Below are positions 62,320 through 64,000 of a stretch of 64,000 nucleotides of DNA, one piece after another (position 1 is the first letter of the stretch; each line of letters begins with the position of its first letter). The notes under the pieces were generated by a model. That model saw only the letters and a list, made by a program, of their open reading frames with translations. It did not search any database and was not told the DNA's origin. The translations under genes and the position numbers were made by a program. Source of the DNA: an uncultured Bacteroidales bacterium (GTDB taxonomy: Bacteria; Bacteroidota; Bacteroidia; Bacteroidales; P3); the NCBI GenBank assembly GCA_900318835.1, contig ONLW01000008.1, forward strand, positions 23,555 to 87,554, in the 5' to 3' direction.

Positions 62320-62871
62320 ATGAATCTCAACGAAGTCATCCAACAGACGGTTGCTGCCCTGCGCGACGGGAAGACAATCCTCTACCCCACCGACACCATC
62401 TGGGGCGTGGGCTGCGATGCCCGCAACCGCGATGCCGTGGAGCGTCTCTACGCCCTCAAAGAGCGCGACCATTCGAAGAGCATGATTGTTTTAGTGGAAA
62501 GTGGAAAGTGGAAAATGGAAAGCGGCGAAAGACCAACAACTTTCATCCTTCCGGAGGAAACCTGGAAGAAAGAAATAGGATTGGAAATCGCCGACAATAT
62601 TGCTGCTGCCGACGGCTCACTGGGCATCCGCATACCACGCCACGCTTTCTGCCAAGAGGTAATCCGACAGCTCGGCGCCCCGCTGGTGAGTACCTCGGCC
62701 AATCTCTCAGGACACCCTTCTCCAAAGTGTTACAACGAGATAGAGGAAGAACTCCGTCATCGCGTCGACTTCTGCGTGCCTCCGCTCCCTGAACTCCTCT
62801 CCGAAGAGACCCGCGGTAGCCGCATCGTCAAAATCCTTCCCGACGGCACCCAGAGCGTCATACGCCCGTAG
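62320..62871 (+). CDS. Sua5/YrdC-family threonylcarbamoyl-AMP synthase
   Basis: A 183-residue protein beginning MNLNEVIQQTVAALRDGKTI, with LYPTDTIWGVGCDA, HSKSMIVLV (normally K-R-x-K site, here ALKERDHSK), GSLGIRIPRHAF and STSANLSGHP. It makes threonylcarbamoyl-AMP for the t6A modification of tRNA. A GTGGAAA heptamer array inserts VESGKWKMESGER after IVLV. Overlaps the convergent phosphopantetheinyl transferase by 14 bases. Confidence 0.92.
   Translation: MNLNEVIQQTVAALRDGKTILYPTDTIWGVGCDARNRDAVERLYALKERDHSKSMIVLVESGKWKMESGERPTTFILPEETWKKEIGLEIADNIAAADGSLGIRIPRHAFCQEVIRQLGAPLVSTSANLSGHPSPKCYNEIEEELRHRVDFCVPPLPELLSEETRGSRIVKILPDGTQSVIRP
62493..62523 (+). repeat. Heptamer minisatellite (GTGGAAA) in the Sua5 gene
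   Basis: AGTGGAAAGTGGAAAGTGGA then AAATGGAAAGC: four units coding for VESGKWKMES. It is the TTTCCAC type in the reverse orientation, which is also free of stops. Confidence 0.85.
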
Positions 62872-63364
62872 CTAACGAGGCCACGACATCGGGCAATCTT
62901 GCGTCGAGGTCTATGACATGGCAGTCTTTCGCGGCAAGGGCATCGACCATACTGCCAAAACCCTGTATGCCCGTGCCTCGCATCTTGAGGACAGCCTCCT
63001 TGCGCGTCCACAACTGCAGAAAGGCCATCGTGGAATCACCCGCGGCACGTACCACAGACTGCTCAGTCTCAGTGCATACACGCTCCACCAGACCATCGCC
63101 AATCTGCCGACGGCACTCAACATCAACACCCACCTTACCCTCGGAACTGACAGCCACAGCCACAGCCTTGCGACAATGGCTGATGCTAATGCTTATCTCC
63201 GGATGGCCGGACAGATAAGGAGCCCCCTTGCTGTCATGTTCCAACCGTGGACATTCGCCTTCGAACAGACGGCATAAGATATCGTATGCCAGCGCTCGCT
63301 CACGCTCGCGCTGGCTACCATTCCCCTCACGAAGAGGTTCTATCATCCAACGAGTGCGAGTCAC
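62858..63364 (-). CDS. 4'-phosphopantetheinyl transferase
   Basis: A 168-residue enzyme of the AcpS/Sfp superfamily: KVGVDVECRR (metal-binding Asp and Glu) and LQLWTRKEAVLKMRGTGI (the WxxKEA motif). It activates acyl carrier proteins by adding the phosphopantetheine arm of CoA; AcpP of this window is a plausible substrate. It is shorter than Sfp (about 220) but longer than AcpS (about 120). Two bases from DUF3467. Confidence 0.88.
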   Translation of the reverse strand: MTRTRWMIEPLREGNGSQRERERALAYDILCRLFEGECPRLEHDSKGAPYLSGHPEISISISHCRKAVAVAVSSEGKVGVDVECRRQIGDGLVERVCTETEQSVVRAAGDSTMAFLQLWTRKEAVLKMRGTGIQGFGSMVDALAAKDCHVIDLDARLPDVVASLATGV

Positions 63365-63366
63365 TT

Positions 63367-63675
63367 TTAAGCCTTGCCGAGGATATCGTAAGGCACAGTA
63401 CCGTCGGCCGTCGGCTCGACAATGGTGCCGAACTGCTGCTCGTACTTCTTCAGGTTGTCGTTCAATGCGGCCAGCAGACGCTTGGCATGGATGGGGCTCA
63501 TGATGATGCGCTCGCGCACCGTGGCGCCCTCAAGGCCGGGAAGCATCTGGGCGAAGTCTAAGACTATCTCGGAGGGGTTGTGACTGACAACGACAAGGTT
63601 GCTGTAGGTTCCCTTGGCCACGTCGGGGTGGATGTTGAGTTTGAGGTTGTTCTGTTGTTCTTTCTGGTTTGCCAT
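63367..63675 (-). CDS. DUF3467 family protein
   Basis: A 102-residue soluble protein: KGTYSNLVVVSHNPSEIVLD and GATVRERIIMSPIHAKRLL are typical of DUF3467, a family of unknown function conserved in Bacteroidota. It starts with ATGGCAAACC at 63675. The end of the DUF6266-like frame overlaps its first 112 bases in another frame. Confidence 0.88.
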   Translation of the reverse strand: MANQKEQQNNLKLNIHPDVAKGTYSNLVVVSHNPSEIVLDFAQMLPGLEGATVRERIIMSPIHAKRLLAALNDNLKKYEQQFGTIVEPTADGTVPYDILGKA

Positions 63676-64000
63676 GATTGTGATTGTTTTGTGTTAATAA
63701 CGTAATCATCCCTGCAAATATTGTGCCAAACGGAAAGAACTTCTTCCGGTGACATCATCCCGATGTAGGTTGTGTCGCTTGCATTTCCCTCATAGTCAAC
63801 CGCGAAGCCGTAGAGATGGACAGCCTTCCCCTGCCAGCGTTCGGGCAGCGTCAGCTGCACGGAGCCCGTCCGCCGCCACACAGGGGCGGAGAGGAGACCC
63901 CCCTCCAGTTCAGGGCAGTAGGCGTAGACGTAGACCTCGTCGTCGCCGCTGGCCAGCTCGCCTTCGGCGCAGGGCGCAAAGGAAATATCCAGTGCCCCCT
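63564..64000 (-). CDS. DUF6266-like protein, C-terminal part (cut by the window edge)
   Basis: The frame is open from the right edge. Residues such as YVYAYCPELEGG, LPERWQGKAVHLYGFAVDYE and ASDTTYIGMM resemble the C-terminal half of DUF6266 proteins, a Bacteroidota family of unknown function. The apparent tail after about 63690 (SWQTRKNNRTTSNSTSTPTW) is low-complexity and coincides with DUF3467 in another frame. Either the overlap is real or the true stop was lost by a frameshift. The 5' end is beyond the window. Confidence 0.55.
   Translation of the reverse strand, partial: GALDISFAPCAEGELASGDDEVYVYAYCPELEGGLLSAPVWRRTGSVQLTLPERWQGKAVHLYGFAVDYEGNASDTTYIGMMSPEEVLSVWHNICRDDYVINTKQSQSWQTRKNNRTTSNSTSTPTWPREPTATLSLSVTTPPR

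Overview
The window is a chromosomal segment of a member of the Bacteroidota, most likely Bacteroidales. The evidence is direct: repeated TAnnTTTG -7 promoter boxes with TTTG-like -33 boxes, no Shine-Dalgarno pattern, C-terminal sorting domains of the type IX secretion system (T9SS, both type A and type B), a UpxY-type NusG paralogue heading a polysaccharide operon, DUF4837/DUF6089/UppS/BamA/OmpH gene order, and many Bacteroidota-specific lipoproteins and OmpA-like proteins. The coding sequence is fairly GC-rich with C/G-ending codons. I do not assign a genus.

Layout. 1-2450: end of what looks like a lysine-fermentation operon (KamB- and KamC-like proteins, proposed reactivation partners of lysine 5,6-aminomutase), then tRNA-Ser(GGA) on the minus strand. 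2650-4410: a lipoprotein metallopeptidase related to family M49. 4700-27386: a large surface-polysaccharide operon. It starts with a strong promoter, a highly folded 5' leader and a UpxY antiterminator, followed by a sugar-phosphate transferase, the ABC exporter Wzm/Wzt, a phosphoribosyltransferase-HAD fusion, about ten glycosyltransferases, two NodB-like deacetylases, two acyltransferases, a CapK-like adenylate-forming enzyme, DUF354 and WecB. 27398-32268: its own promoter and a possible attenuator lead into Wza, a BY-kinase Wzc with a (Gly-Tyr)15 tail, and an OmpA-like protein. 32542-39929 (minus): envelope-biogenesis block OmpH/OmpH/BamA/UppS/DUF6089/DUF4837/epimerase. 40114-44221 (minus): HhH barrel protein, RNase III, FabF, AcpP. 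44766-47601: PurN, a GT4 and an OmpA protein; then OmpA (minus), Pgi, and a 1660-residue T9SS type B secreted protein. 55758-57327 (minus): Ssb, MutY; 57582-58079: ribosomal proteins L28 and S21; 58167-62187 (minus): a streptopain-family protease with T9SS signal and a POT peptide transporter; 62320-64000: Sua5/YrdC, a phosphopantetheinyl transferase, DUF3467 and a DUF6266-like gene cut by the window edge.

The most unusual signals are not single genes. (1) Seven copies of an intergenic palindrome, built of tandem CCTACCAAC-like units, with perfect arms up to 29 bp and no spacer, are scattered over the window and show compensatory changes between arms. (2) Seven- and eight-nucleotide minisatellites sit inside and between genes. 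The heptamers are inserted in surface loops of conserved enzymes (WecB, MutY, Sua5, a deacetylase) and have the property that all three frames of the coding strand spell the same stop-free peptide. (3) The UpxY leader folds on paper into a closed multi-branch RNA. (4) The Wzt gene shows a composition change where its ATPase domain ends, suggesting exchange of the substrate-recognition domain together with the following glycosyltransferase genes.

How the genes work together: the polysaccharide operon would build a lipid-linked glycan at the cytoplasmic face, decorate it, cap it for recognition by the Wzt C-terminal domain and export it; Wza and the BY-kinase suggest passage to the cell surface. 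Since secreted T9SS substrates are encoded in the same window, the glycan could serve as a surface anchor, but this is inference only.
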